From contig NZ_PPSM01000025.1 of assembly GCF_002916655.1 (NCBI RefSeq), forward strand, positions 1-64,000: a DNA stretch of 64,000 nt, read 5' to 3'. The notes below the pieces were generated by a model. That model was given only the letters and a program-made list of their open reading frames with translations. It made no database searches and was not told the origin of the DNA. Positions 1 through 8,340 of this stretch are shown piece after piece (position 1 is the stretch's first letter; each line of letters opens with the position of its first letter). The position numbers were made by a program, and so were the translations under genes. The DNA is from Novosphingobium sp. HII-3. Lineage in GTDB: Bacteria; Pseudomonadota; Alphaproteobacteria; Sphingomonadales; Sphingomonadaceae.

Positions 1-43
1 CTTCCGCTCCGCTACAGCCGCTTCCCCGCTGCCGAGAGCGTCC

Positions 44-66
44 AGCCTCAACCATGAGGCTTTTTA
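44..66 (+). terminator. Rho-independent terminator
   Basis: A 7-bp stem (AGCCTCA/TGAGGCT, loop ACCA) is followed directly by a T run. It would end a plus-strand transcript coming from outside the left edge. The rest of 1-269 holds no gene that I can support. Confidence 0.7.
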
Positions 67-164
67 TTCAAACCAACTGGCCCCTTTTTAAACCGGTGCC
101 TGGCCCAATTTTATCCCGGCGTTGACACCGGCGTATCTTCAAAATCGTTTCCACAATGAGCATC

Positions 165-196
165 CAAACAAAAAGCCTCCGATGAAACCGGAGGCT
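165..196 (-). terminator. Terminator of the ParB-like gene
   Basis: On the minus strand an 8-bp stem (AGCCTCCG/CGGAGGCT) runs into TTTTTG, about 75 bases after the stop of the ParB-like gene. A second hairpin without a T run (CCCCATC/GATGGGG, 204-220) lies between the stop codon and this terminator. Confidence 0.75.
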
Positions 197-269
197 GTCG
201 TAACCCCATCGCAGATGGGGGTCCCGTTTGGATGCCGATCACCCCAAATGCGGGGTCCTTATTCCATGC

Positions 270-2003
270 CTAATCACACTGTGAGACGCCGTTGCCGCCA
301 TAGGGGTTCGGCTTCTCGTAGAGCGCGTTGACGCCGTAGCTCACGCAATGCGCCAGGAGCGCCATCCGGCTCGTATCGTCGAGCGCCGCCAGCCAGTCCC
401 ACAGCGCGTCGTCCTCGGCGGGAATGTCGCCCGTCCAGCCCTCGTGGCGTTCATGCACCGCGCGGGCCGACGGACTGTCCTTCAACGCATCGTCCTGCAC
501 CGGGAAGAAGACGTGGCTGACGGAGGCCTCCATCGCGCCCTTGTACATGCGATGCTGGAAGGTGTCGGAGACCAGCTTGTGGAGGAGCGCGGTCATCGCG
601 ACATGCGGGTTGTCGGCCAGCGCATTACGAAGCGCCAGGGTGCGATGGGCCGTCAGCTCGGTGACGAGGCGATCGGGAAGCGGCTTGATCGCGTCGTCCT
701 CGTCGTCTTCCGGCTCGGTCGGCTGGCCGCCGATCGTGATGACGGCCCGCTGCACGATCGGTTCCGCCGGATCGCCGCCGGCTTCCACGCCGGTCTCGCC
801 CTCGGGGGCGATCGGCGCTTCGTCGTCGGCCCGGACATAGCCGCGATCGATGTCGAAGCTGCCGTCATGGGCGATGCTGATGAAGACGCCCGCGCGGGCG
901 ATATCATCGGTCTCGTAGCGGACCGGTCGCGCCTCGAGGGCGGCGAGCGCCGTCTCGATCTCGCCGAGCCGCTGGTCGACCTCGTCCGGCAGCTCGTCGG
1001 CGTCTTGATATTCGGCCTCGAGCTTCTGCTGCTCGCCGATCAGGGCGTCGATCGTCGCCTGTTCCTCGGTCGTAAGGTCGAGGGCCTCGCCGTGCAGCTC
1101 GCGCAGGCCGCGGGTCGCGTCATAGGGGAAGCTGACCGCGACCTCGATCCACTTCCAGCCTTCGGCGGCGACTTCCTCGGCCGCGATCTTCAGCTTCTCG
1201 GCGACCAGGCGGTCGAGCAGCGCCGGGTCCTGCAGCCAGCCGCCATCGTCGGACTGGAAGAGATCGCGCATGACGATGCCGCCTGCAGCCTCATAGGCGT
1301 CGAGGCCGACGAAGACGGCGCGCTTGTCCGAGGCGCGCACCGTGGTCTCGGTGAGCATGCGCCGGATCTGATAGGGCTCCTTCGACCAGGCGTCCTTGAT
1401 CGCATCCCAGACCTGTTCCTGGCGGGCGTGGTCGGGCGACACCGTGAAGGCCATCAGCTGCTCCAGCGTCATGCCGTCCTCGGCATAGATCTCGAGCAGT
1501 ACCGGCGATGCGGAAGCCAGGCGAAGCCGTTGCTTCACAACTTGGACCGGCACGAAGAAGGCGGCCGCGATCTCCTCCTCGGACATGCCCTTGCCCCGCA
1601 TGTCGTGGAAGGCGCGAAACTGGTCGAGCGGATGCAGCGGTGCGCGCTCGATATTCTCGGCGAGCGACACCTCTTCGGGGAGGATCGCGCCGTCACGTTC
1701 GCGCACAACACAGGGCACGGGTGCGACCTTGGCGAGGCGCTTTTGCTTCACCAGCATCTCCAGCGCGCGGAAGCGGCGGCCGCCGGCCGGCACCTCGTAC
1801 ATGCCGGTCTCGACGCCCTCGGCGTCGACCACCGGGAAGACGCTGAGGCTCTGGATCAGGCCGCGACGCGCGATCGAGGCCGCAAGGTCATCGATCGAGA
1901 CGCCGGCCTTCACGCGTCGGACGTTGGACTGGCTGAGCACCAGCTTGTTGAAGGGGATGTCGCGCGAGCACGACAGGACAATCTTCTGAACAGCAGTAGC
2001 CAT
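270..2003 (-). CDS. Large ParB/sulfiredoxin-fold nuclease-like protein
   Basis: A 577-residue protein with an N-terminal ParB/Srx domain at about residues 15-115. It shows the AGGRRFRA box and the AENIERAPLHP motif typical of ParB N-domains, followed by a helix-turn-helix stretch around residues 125-165. The long acidic C-terminal half has no recognised domain. Chromosomal ParB is about 300 residues and sits next to parA; here there is no parA. Large ParB proteins of this kind are cargo of plasmids and integrative elements in sphingomonads, where their role is not settled. The ATG start is supported by GGAG nine bases upstream, which lies inside a predicted leader hairpin. The partner downstream in the cluster is a DUF932 gene with the same leader. 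Confidence 0.8.
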   Translation of the reverse strand: MATAVQKIVLSCSRDIPFNKLVLSQSNVRRVKAGVSIDDLAASIARRGLIQSLSVFPVVDAEGVETGMYEVPAGGRRFRALEMLVKQKRLAKVAPVPCVVRERDGAILPEEVSLAENIERAPLHPLDQFRAFHDMRGKGMSEEEIAAAFFVPVQVVKQRLRLASASPVLLEIYAEDGMTLEQLMAFTVSPDHARQEQVWDAIKDAWSKEPYQIRRMLTETTVRASDKRAVFVGLDAYEAAGGIVMRDLFQSDDGGWLQDPALLDRLVAEKLKIAAEEVAAEGWKWIEVAVSFPYDATRGLRELHGEALDLTTEEQATIDALIGEQQKLEAEYQDADELPDEVDQRLGEIETALAALEARPVRYETDDIARAGVFISIAHDGSFDIDRGYVRADDEAPIAPEGETGVEAGGDPAEPIVQRAVITIGGQPTEPEDDEDDAIKPLPDRLVTELTAHRTLALRNALADNPHVAMTALLHKLVSDTFQHRMYKGAMEASVSHVFFPVQDDALKDSPSARAVHERHEGWTGDIPAEDDALWDWLAALDDTSRMALLAHCVSYGVNALYEKPNPYGGNGVSQCD

Positions 2004-2110
2004 CGGGATTTACTCCGCGACGGGCGGCCGAAAGACTCTCTCTCGACCTCCAACCCGTCACGGAGCGAAGCGCCGCCCTCTTCCTCTGAAGGGGGGCAGC
2101 GCCACGGACC
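2004..2110 (-). promoter_or_regulatory. Folded 5' leader of the ParB-like gene
   Basis: Read on the minus strand, an 11-bp stem (arms at 2054-2064 and 2014-2024, one G-U pair, 29-nt loop) ends in the GGA of the GGAG ribosome-binding site, nine bases before the ATG. The loop carries GAGAGAG. The same architecture occurs before the DUF932 gene. A role in translational control is inferred. Confidence 0.6.
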
Positions 2111-2179
2111 GGTGAACCGGAGAGACACGGAAGCGCAAAGCCGGAGACACGGAAAACCGCATCCCCGGCTTTGCGGAAA

Positions 2180-3373
2180 TCAGGCGGCTCGATCGAGCAG
2201 CTTTTTGGCCTTGGCCTCCATGTCGAGGCGGGCGTCCTGATGCGGCTTGTCGCGCGCGACGGCAGTGATGCCCTGCACGAAATCGAAGATGGACTCCGGC
2301 GCGCGGCCTTCCTCCGCCAGCACCCTGTCGATGATCTTGCCGGTTTCGGCCTTGGAGAAGCCGCGCCGACGCAGGAAGTCGTTGCGGTCTTCGTCAGTTC
2401 TGGCGACGATCCGCTCGCGGGCCGCCTTGATGCCGTTGACGAATGGCATGGGCGAGGAGTTCGCGAAGTTCAGCAGCGCCGGGGCCGCCTCGTGCGCGAA
2501 GCGATTGGCGGCGTATTTGCTGTGGCGGATGGTGATTTCCTCGAAATCTTCCACGCCCCACAAATTGCGATTTTGGCAGACCGCGCGGAGATAGAAGCTC
2601 GCCATGCCAAGCGTCTTGGCGCCGACCTCGGAATTCCAGCAATAGAAGCCCCGGAAATAGAGGTCGGGCGATCCGTCCGGCAGTCGGCCGGCCTCGATCG
2701 GATTCAGGTCGTCGACCAGGAACAGGAAGACGTCGCGATCGGAGGCATAGAGCGTCGTCGTGTCCTTGGTGATGTCGACGCGCGGATTGTAGACGCCGGT
2801 CGACCAGTCGAGTACGCCCGGCACCTTCCAGCGGGTGTCGCCCGTGCCGTTGCCGGCTATGCGCTGCACGGCTTCCACCAGTTCTGCGTCGAATATCCTC
2901 CCATAATCTGGGCCGGTGACGGCGCGCAGTTCCGTGCGGCCGTCATCGGTTTCCAGCGTCTTGATCTGCTCGGCGCGATTGGAAGTCAGGCCATATTGCA
3001 GGTTGATCCCGGCGAGCGCGGCCGGGAGCTGCCGTAGATAGGCGGCGGGTGCGCCGACCAGGCTGGCGAGCTGGCCGAAGGACCAGTGTGTCGGCGCAAT
3101 GGCCGTATCGGTGCCGGGCAGGATCAGGGCCAACCGCTCCGGGTTGTTGCGGTTCGCCTCCACATGGATCAGGGCGCTTTCCACCACGCGGGCCCGGCTG
3201 CGGTCGGCGCGGTCGCGCACCGATCGCGCCAGTTCGGAGAGCGAGAGGTAGCGTTCGTCGGCCGGGCGCGAGAACCACTCAGACGAGACGCGGCCGACCC
3301 GCTCGCCGCGGCTGACATCCACCTTGTAACCGCCGGTCGTGTCACGGCGCGCATCGAGAACTTGCATGTTCAT
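2180..3373 (-). CDS. DUF932 family plasmid/phage-type protein
   Basis: A 397-residue protein of the DUF932 family, found on plasmids, phages and integrative elements; its biochemical role is not established. The family look comes from the N-terminal SNRAEQIKTLETDDGRTELR region and from the middle part with DRDVFLFLVDDLNPIE and the FRGFYCWNSEVGAKTLG segment. The start is the ATG at 3373, with GGAG nine bases upstream; a GTG 15 bases further upstream would leave no room for the site. It stands upstream of the ParB-like gene on the same strand, but each has its own leader, so they are probably co-regulated rather than one simple transcript. Confidence 0.8.
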   Translation of the reverse strand: MNMQVLDARRDTTGGYKVDVSRGERVGRVSSEWFSRPADERYLSLSELARSVRDRADRSRARVVESALIHVEANRNNPERLALILPGTDTAIAPTHWSFGQLASLVGAPAAYLRQLPAALAGINLQYGLTSNRAEQIKTLETDDGRTELRAVTGPDYGRIFDAELVEAVQRIAGNGTGDTRWKVPGVLDWSTGVYNPRVDITKDTTTLYASDRDVFLFLVDDLNPIEAGRLPDGSPDLYFRGFYCWNSEVGAKTLGMASFYLRAVCQNRNLWGVEDFEEITIRHSKYAANRFAHEAAPALLNFANSSPMPFVNGIKAARERIVARTDEDRNDFLRRRGFSKAETGKIIDRVLAEEGRAPESIFDFVQGITAVARDKPHQDARLDMEAKAKKLLDRAA

Positions 3374-3470
3374 GGGACCAATCTCCACGACGGGCGCGGG
3401 AGCCTCTCTCCCAGCTATTCACCCGTCACGGAAACCGGTCCGCACTCTCACTCTCAGGGGGCGTTGCGGG
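3374..3470 (-). promoter_or_regulatory. Folded 5' leader of the DUF932 gene
   Basis: Second copy of the leader seen before the ParB-like gene. On the minus strand the arms at 3422-3432 and 3384-3394 pair over 11 bp with two G-U pairs and close a 27-nt loop containing GAGAGAG and an inner hairpin GGGAG/CTCCC. The 3' arm contains the GGA of the ribosome-binding site. Pairing is kept although the 3' arm differs from the other copy. Confidence 0.6.
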
Positions 3471-3533
3471 GCAGGCTGTGCAGAAACTCAGCGAGGACTC
3501 GATGCGGCCGCGATGACGCAAACCGAATAGAGC

Positions 3534-5015
3534 GGGGTTCTCAGCCCCGCGACATCAGCGCTCCGGTTCCGAAGGCGTTCGAAGCGCGGATAATGTTGAA
3601 TGCCAGGACCGAGAGGGCAGCTTCGGCTTTCACCCGCCGCAAACCGCGGGTCAGGAAGCGACCTCCGCCAGACATTCGCTTGATGGTGCCGAAGGGATGC
3701 TCGACCGTGCAGCGCCGGATCGTCATAAGATCAGGTTTCTCCTGAACCCGACGTTCCATCCGATCGAGCGCGCCCTGATCCACGAGCCTGTGAATGGTGC
3801 GCTGATATCCCGGCGTACACTGCTGTTTGATCTGGCAAGTCTGGCAGGCGGGCGTTCTGTAACGGATCGCCCGATTTCGGGTATGCTTGCCCTTGGGATA
3901 CATGGTTTCACCAGCAGGGCAGCGGATCGTGTCGGTCTGCTCGTCATGGACGAATTGCACGGGGCGGAAGTATTGCGCGCTCATGGCCCCGCGCTTGATC
4001 GGCGCTGCCACGCGGACGCCGTCCTGTTCGCAACGCGCGACTTCCTGCGCGTTCGAGTAGCCTCCGTCCGCCAGCACTTCGAGCTGGTCGACGTCGAGCA
4101 CTTCTTTTGCCGCTATCGCCATTGGATGCAGCAACTGGCTGTCGTTGGCTTCGTTGGCGACATCGTTGTGAATGATCAGCCCGCTTTCGATATCGACGAC
4201 ACTCTGGAGATTATAGGCCGGGAACTTCGGCGCCCGGCCATATCCCATTGGTCGTGCATCCGGCTCTCCGAAGACCACGACGTTGGTATCATGCTCAGCA
4301 AGTTCGGCCTGCCGCTTTTCCAAGCGCTGCTTACGGCGTTCGAGTGACGCGATCGCGCTGGCAAACGCCGCGCGATTGACCGTCTGATCGCGCGCGCGCT
4401 CCGAGTGTTGATCTGCTATGTTGAGGCGGTCGAGATAGTAGGCGATTTCTGTTTCGGTATGAGCGATGTCGCGTGCCAGACGATCCGCTCCTGCAATATT
4501 CTTCGCGCTGGCAACCGCCCGCATCTTTGTTCCGTCCAGCGCCACCTTGCCAGGAGTGACCAAGCCGTTCTCGCGACAGAAGCTGATGAATGCGGCCCCC
4601 GTGCGGATGATCGCTTCGGGGTTGTCGTGCCGGAACGCCGCAATGGTCCGATAGTCCGGGGTCATGCGCCGCATCAGCCAGATGGCCTCCAGATCGCGCT
4701 GGCAGGCGCGCTCCAATTGTCGCGATGAACGCAACTGGTTCAGGTAGCCCCAGATGTAGAGCCGCAGCATGTCGCCGGGGTGATAGCCAGGTCGTCCTGT
4801 CGGGGCAGAGACGGTGCGCTCGAAGCCGAGCGCCGTGAGATCGAGGGTTTCGACGAAGGCATCAATGACGCGGACGAGAGAGTCCTGCGACACGTAATCT
4901 TCAACACAGGCGGGCAGCAGTAACGGCTGGCTCCGGTCATATCCCTCAATAAAGCGTCCCATCGTGCCCCCGTCCCGCAAATAATTAAGTGTACCATCCG
5001 CAGGTGAATAACCCC
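3534..5015 (-). mobile_element. IS1182-family insertion sequence
   Basis: A 1482-bp element is delimited by imperfect ends that both begin GGGGTT: GGGGTTCTCAGCCCCGCG on the left, and GGGGTTATTCACCTGCGG read inward from the right. The transposase fills it and its stop codon lies in the left end. No target-site duplication was found in the flanks (left ...AGAGC, right AGTAA...). The exact ends are therefore a proposal. It separates the DUF932 gene from the arsenic operon. Confidence 0.65.
3541..4962 (-). CDS. IS1182-family transposase
   Basis: A 473-residue DDE transposase. The N-terminal part (QPLLLPACVEDYV to GRPGYHPGDMLRLYIWGY) is the usual IS1182/IS5-like domain. The catalytic region follows, with VALDGTKM for the first Asp, LADGGYSN for the second and the C-terminal RRCTVEHPFGTIK segment carrying the Glu. 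A cysteine cluster (CQTCQIKQQC) precedes the last segment. The ATG at 4962 begins MGRFIEGYDRSQ, the usual start of this family; a longer reading to 5040 would run out of the IS end. The frame is intact, so the element may be active. Confidence 0.9.
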   Translation of the reverse strand: MGRFIEGYDRSQPLLLPACVEDYVSQDSLVRVIDAFVETLDLTALGFERTVSAPTGRPGYHPGDMLRLYIWGYLNQLRSSRQLERACQRDLEAIWLMRRMTPDYRTIAAFRHDNPEAIIRTGAAFISFCRENGLVTPGKVALDGTKMRAVASAKNIAGADRLARDIAHTETEIAYYLDRLNIADQHSERARDQTVNRAAFASAIASLERRKQRLEKRQAELAEHDTNVVVFGEPDARPMGYGRAPKFPAYNLQSVVDIESGLIIHNDVANEANDSQLLHPMAIAAKEVLDVDQLEVLADGGYSNAQEVARCEQDGVRVAAPIKRGAMSAQYFRPVQFVHDEQTDTIRCPAGETMYPKGKHTRNRAIRYRTPACQTCQIKQQCTPGYQRTIHRLVDQGALDRMERRVQEKPDLMTIRRCTVEHPFGTIKRMSGGGRFLTRGLRRVKAEAALSVLAFNIIRASNAFGTGALMSRG

Positions 5016-5145
5016 AGTAAATGCTTGGCAATACGAGCAATATCTACTGAGCGCGCTTGGGCTTCCCGTCCTCACTGTTCGGCGGCGCTGTCCAGCTACC
5101 CGACCAGGTGGAAACTTCGGATCGTCCCTGCCTAGACTCTCGCCA

Positions 5146-5169
5146 ATATGTCGATTATTCTCGACATAT
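5146..5169 (+). promoter_or_regulatory. ArsR operator overlapping the arsR start
   Basis: A perfect inverted repeat with 9-bp arms (ATATGTCGA at 5146-5154, TCGACATAT at 5161-5169) and a 6-bp spacer. The last two bases of the right arm are the first bases of the arsR ATG. This shape and location fit autorepression by an ArsR repressor. There is no room for a Shine-Dalgarno, so the mRNA may be leaderless. Confidence 0.75.
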
Positions 5170-5539
5170 GGAATCAGATAATGCCATCCTCGCTTTCGCC
5201 GCGCTCGCGCAACCGACCCGACTCGACGTGTTCCGTCTACTGATGGAGCATGAGCCGGACGGGTTGCCCGCAGGCGAGATCGCCCGCAGGTTAGATGTCC
5301 CCCACAATACGATGTCCACACATCTGGCGACGCTGACGCGCGCCAGCCTGATAGAGGCGGAGCGGCATAGCCGGTCGATCATTTATCGGGCAAGGCTCGA
5401 CGCCGTTCGCGCGCTTGCCAGCTTTCTCGTCAAGGATTGCTGCGGCGGCCGACCCGAGATCTGCGCGCCGCTGATCGCCGATTTTTCCCCTTGCTGCTCA
5501 CCGCAAACCCTCACCGCAAAGGAGGCCACTCATGACTGA
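5168..5539 (+). CDS. arsR: ArsR-family arsenic repressor
   Basis: A 123-residue winged-helix repressor that should dissociate from DNA when it binds arsenite. The helix-turn-helix is at about residues 34-62 (GEIARRLDVPHNTMSTHLATL). The classical ELCVCDL metal site in the DNA-reading helix is missing. Instead cysteines sit in the C-terminal part (C91, C92, C99, C109, C110), as in the ArsR types that bind As(III) through C-terminal cysteine pairs. The ATG at 5168 gives the normal family length; the longer frame from 5057 would run through the operator. It overlaps the next gene by 8 bases and is the first gene of the ars operon. Confidence 0.9.
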   Translation: MESDNAILAFAALAQPTRLDVFRLLMEHEPDGLPAGEIARRLDVPHNTMSTHLATLTRASLIEAERHSRSIIYRARLDAVRALASFLVKDCCGGRPEICAPLIADFSPCCSPQTLTAKEATHD

Positions 5540-6059
5540 CCGCATCTTCAACGTCCTGTTCCTCTGCACCGGCAATTCGGCGCGCTCAATCCTCGCGGAA
5601 AGCATCCTGGACAAGGATGGCGAAGGCCGATTTCGTGCCTTCTCTGCCGGGTCGCAACCCAAGGGGGCGGTCAATCCCTTCGCGCTGAAGGTGCTGAAGA
5701 GCTTCGACTACCCCTCTGAAGGCTTCCGCTCGAAGGGTTGGGAAGAGTTTGCTGGGCCTGATGCGCCTGTTATGGATTTCGTGTTCACCGTCTGCGACAA
5801 CGCCGCCGGCGAAACCTGCCCTGTCTGGCCTGGCCAGCCGATGACAGCTCATTGGGGCATCGAAGACCCTGCCGCCGTCGATGGGCCGGATATCCAGAAG
5901 GAAGTCTCCTTCGCTGCGGCCTTCCGCTACATGAAGAACCGCATCTCGGCGTTCACGTCCCTGCCGGTTGCTAGTCTCGACAAGGCGTCGCTGCGCACGA
6001 AGCTGACCGAGATCGGCCAATCAGATGGCGCGTCGTCTCCCAGAAACAGCGCGGCGTGA
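5532..6059 (+). CDS. arsC: Arsenate reductase, LMW-phosphatase type
   Basis: A 175-residue protein of the low-molecular-weight tyrosine phosphatase fold that reduces arsenate to arsenite. The active-site loop CTGNSAR (C12 to R18) matches the CX5R signature at the normal N-terminal place. The C-terminal part TVCDNAAGETCPVWPG carries a second pair of cysteines. It could also be annotated as an ArsR-associated phosphatase, but the place between arsR and acr3 supports arsenate reduction. It overlaps arsR by 8 bases, so the two are translationally coupled. The second, unrelated arsenate reductase follows after 8 bases. Confidence 0.85.
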   Translation: MTDRIFNVLFLCTGNSARSILAESILDKDGEGRFRAFSAGSQPKGAVNPFALKVLKSFDYPSEGFRSKGWEEFAGPDAPVMDFVFTVCDNAAGETCPVWPGQPMTAHWGIEDPAAVDGPDIQKEVSFAAAFRYMKNRISAFTSLPVASLDKASLRTKLTEIGQSDGASSPRNSAA

Positions 6060-6067
6060 GGCAAGCC

Positions 6068-6493
6068 ATGGATGTCATCATCTATCACAACCCGGATTGC
6101 GGGACTTCGCGCAATACCTTGGCGATGATCCGCAATGCGGGCGTCGAGCCGCATGTCATCGAATATCTGAAGACGCCGCCATCTCGGGACATGCTGACTC
6201 GGCTTATCGCGCGCATGGGTATATCTGCGCGAGAGCTGCTCCGTGAGAAAGGCACGCCTTATGCCGAACGTGGCCTTGGCGACCCGGCTCTGAGCGAGGC
6301 GCAATTGCTCGATGCCATGATGGCGCATCCTATCCTGATCAACCGACCCATCGTCGTCAGCCCTAAGGGCGTCCGGCTCTGCCGACCGTCCGAGGACGTG
6401 CTCGACCTGCTGCCGCCGCAACGCGGCGCGTTCGTCAAGGAAGACGGCGAGCGCGTGGTGGACGAACACGGCCGTCGCGTCGCAAGGGCGTGA
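6068..6493 (+). CDS. arsC: Arsenate reductase, glutaredoxin-coupled type
   Basis: A 141-residue ArsC/Spx-fold protein that reduces arsenate with glutathione and glutaredoxin. The active-site cysteine is C11 in IIYHNPDCGTSRNT, the family signature; the segment LINRPIVVSPKG carries the conserved RP of the C-terminal half. The start is the ATG at 6068, with GAGG six to seven bases upstream; a GTG at 6056 is possible but would overlap the previous stop. Two mechanistically different arsenate reductases in one operon widen the choice of reductant. Confidence 0.92.
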   Translation: MDVIIYHNPDCGTSRNTLAMIRNAGVEPHVIEYLKTPPSRDMLTRLIARMGISARELLREKGTPYAERGLGDPALSEAQLLDAMMAHPILINRPIVVSPKGVRLCRPSEDVLDLLPPQRGAFVKEDGERVVDEHGRRVARA

Positions 6494-6502
6494 GAGAATT
6501 GC

Positions 6503-7558
6503 ATGTCCACCTTTGAACGCTACCTGACCCTCTGGGTCGCGCTGTGCATTGTCGTCGGCATCGCGCTCGGCCATTTTCTGCCGGGCGCATTTCATGCCAT
6601 CGGCACGATGGAAATTGCCAAGGTCAACCTGCCGGTGGCGGTACTGATCTGGCTGATGGTCATCCCTATGCTGCTCAAGATCGACTTCGCTGCGCTTGGT
6701 GAGGTCGGCCGCCACTGGCGCGGCATCGGCGTAACGCTGTTCATCAACTGGGCGGTAAAACCGTTCTCGATGGCGCTACTGGGCTGGTTGTTCATCGGCT
6801 GGCTGTTCCGGCCCTATCTACCTGCCGACCAGATCGACAGTTACATTGCCGGCCTCATCATCCTTGCAGCCGCGCCATGCACGGCCATGGTGTTTGTCTG
6901 GTCGAACCTGACCAAGGGTGAACCGCATTTCACATTGAGCCAGGTCGCCCTCAACGACGCGATCATGGTCGTCGCCTTTGCGCCGATTGTCGGCCTGCTG
7001 CTGGGCCTGTCAGCCATCACCGTGCCGTGGGGCACGCTGGTCCTGTCGGTCATCCTTTATATCGTCATTCCCGTCATCATCGCGCAGATCATCCGTCGCC
7101 GGATGCTGACAAGTGGCGGGCAGGCAGCGCTTGACCGGCTGCTTTCAAAGCTCGGCCCGGCTTCTCTCGTCGCTTTGCTGGCGACGCTTGTTTTGCTGTT
7201 CGGATTTCAGGGCGAGCAGATCATCGCGCAGCCGGCCATCATCGGCCTGCTGGCAGTGCCGATCCTGATTCAGGTCTATTTCAACTCCGGCCTTGCCTAT
7301 CTGCTCAACCGGCTTGCCGGCGAACAACATTGCGTTGCCGGTCCCTCGGCGCTGATCGGCGCGTCAAATTTCTTCGAACTGGCGGTTGCCGCCGCCATCA
7401 GCCTGTTCGGTTTTCACTCGGGTGCGGCGCTCGCCACCGTTGTCGGGGTGCTGATCGAAGTGCCGGTGATGCTCTCGGTCGTCTGGATCGTGAACCGCTC
7501 CAAAGGCTGGTATGAGCGTGGCGGCAAGGTGTCCGAACTCGCGAAAGAGCAGCGTTGA
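6503..7558 (+). CDS. acr3: ACR3-family arsenite efflux transporter
   Basis: A 351-residue inner-membrane carrier with about ten hydrophobic segments that exports arsenite using the membrane potential. The ACR3 signature is the stretch [19 protein letters not shown] around residues 127-145, with the conserved cysteine, and the later [11 protein letters not shown] segment. It belongs to the BASS superfamily and is not related to E. coli ArsB, although operons often name it arsB. Nine bases after arsC and overlapping arsH by one base (TGATG), it is in the middle of the operon. Confidence 0.93.
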   Translation: MSTFERYLTLWVALCIVVGIALGHFLPGAFHAIGTMEIAKVNLPVAVLIWLMVIPMLLKIDFAALGEVGRHWRGIGVTLFINWAVKPFSMALLGWLFIGWLFRPYLPADQIDSYIAGLIILAAAPCTAMVFVWSNLTKGEPHFTLSQVALNDAIMVVAFAPIVGLLLGLSAITVPWGTLVLSVILYIVIPVIIAQIIRRRMLTSGGQAALDRLLSKLGPASLVALLATLVLLFGFQGEQIIAQPAIIGLLAVPILIQVYFNSGLAYLLNRLAGEQHCVAGPSALIGASNFFELAVAAAISLFGFHSGAALATVVGVLIEVPVMLSVVWIVNRSKGWYERGGKVSELAKEQR

Positions 7559-8274
7559 TGCCGGACGATCTTCCCAATCTTGATGCCGGCTGCGTTGATA
7601 CTCCCAGCCTTGGTCGGCTGCGCGTAACCGACCCTTCTACCCATCCGCCGCGTATCCTGCTGCTTTATGGCTCGCTCCGCGAGCGATCCTACAGCCGTTT
7701 CCTGACATTCGAGGCCGAGCGTCTGCTGAAACACTTTGGCGCGGAAACACGCATCTTCGATCCGCATGGCCTGCCATTGCCGGACGGCGCCGAGGTCAGG
7801 CATCCGAAAGTGCAGGAACTGCGAGAGCTCTCGCTCTGGTCGGAAGGCCAGGTCTGGACCAGCCCGGAGCGGCACGGCGCAATGAGCGCGGTGATGAAGG
7901 CGCAGATCGACTGGATTCCCCTTTCGGTCGGCGCGGTAAGGCCAACGCAGGGCCGGACACTCGCGGTGATGCAGGTCTCCGGCGGCTCGCAGAGCTTCAA
8001 CGCCGTCAACCAGATGCGTGTGCTCGGCCGCTGGATGCGCATGGTGACGATCCCCAACCAGTCCTCCGTCGCCAAGGCCTTTCAGGAGTTCGACGATGCG
8101 GGCCGGATGAAACCGTCCTCTTATTATGATCGAGTGGTCGACGTAATGGAGGAACTGATGAAGTTTACGCTTCTGACGCGCGACGTCTCACCCTACCTGA
8201 CCGACCGCTATTCCGAGCGCAAGGAGAGCGGCGAGGCCCTGATGCAGCGGGTCAATCTGACGGCTGCAACCTGA
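7558..8274 (+). CDS. arsH: ArsH NADPH-dependent FMN reductase
   Basis: A 238-residue flavodoxin-fold protein. ArsH proteins oxidise trivalent organoarsenicals and reduce quinones or metals with NADPH and FMN. The flavin-binding start [15 protein letters not shown] (about residues 34-48) and the segment [21 protein letters not shown] are characteristic. The ATG at 7558 overlaps the acr3 stop as TGATG; an in-frame TTG directly before it is less likely. Its place after acr3 is typical of alphaproteobacterial ars operons. Confidence 0.92.
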   Translation: MPDDLPNLDAGCVDTPSLGRLRVTDPSTHPPRILLLYGSLRERSYSRFLTFEAERLLKHFGAETRIFDPHGLPLPDGAEVRHPKVQELRELSLWSEGQVWTSPERHGAMSAVMKAQIDWIPLSVGAVRPTQGRTLAVMQVSGGSQSFNAVNQMRVLGRWMRMVTIPNQSSVAKAFQEFDDAGRMKPSSYYDRVVDVMEELMKFTLLTRDVSPYLTDRYSERKESGEALMQRVNLTAAT

Positions 8275-8340
8275 GAATCTATTCCGCGCCGATCGCACGT
8301 CATCGCTCGCAAGAATGCCCCAACCAACGAGGTCCCTTGA

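Noticed and set aside
270..2003. Chromosomal partition gene parB
   Set aside because: No parA or parS is visible, the protein is almost twice as long as chromosomal ParB, and it sits in mobile-element cargo.
348..2240. Long open frame opposite the ParB-like gene
   Set aside because: It is antisense to a recognised gene in GC-rich DNA and has no protein family features.
3520..5030. Target-site duplication around the IS element
   Set aside because: The flanks AGAGC and AGTAA do not match; no direct repeat of useful length was found.
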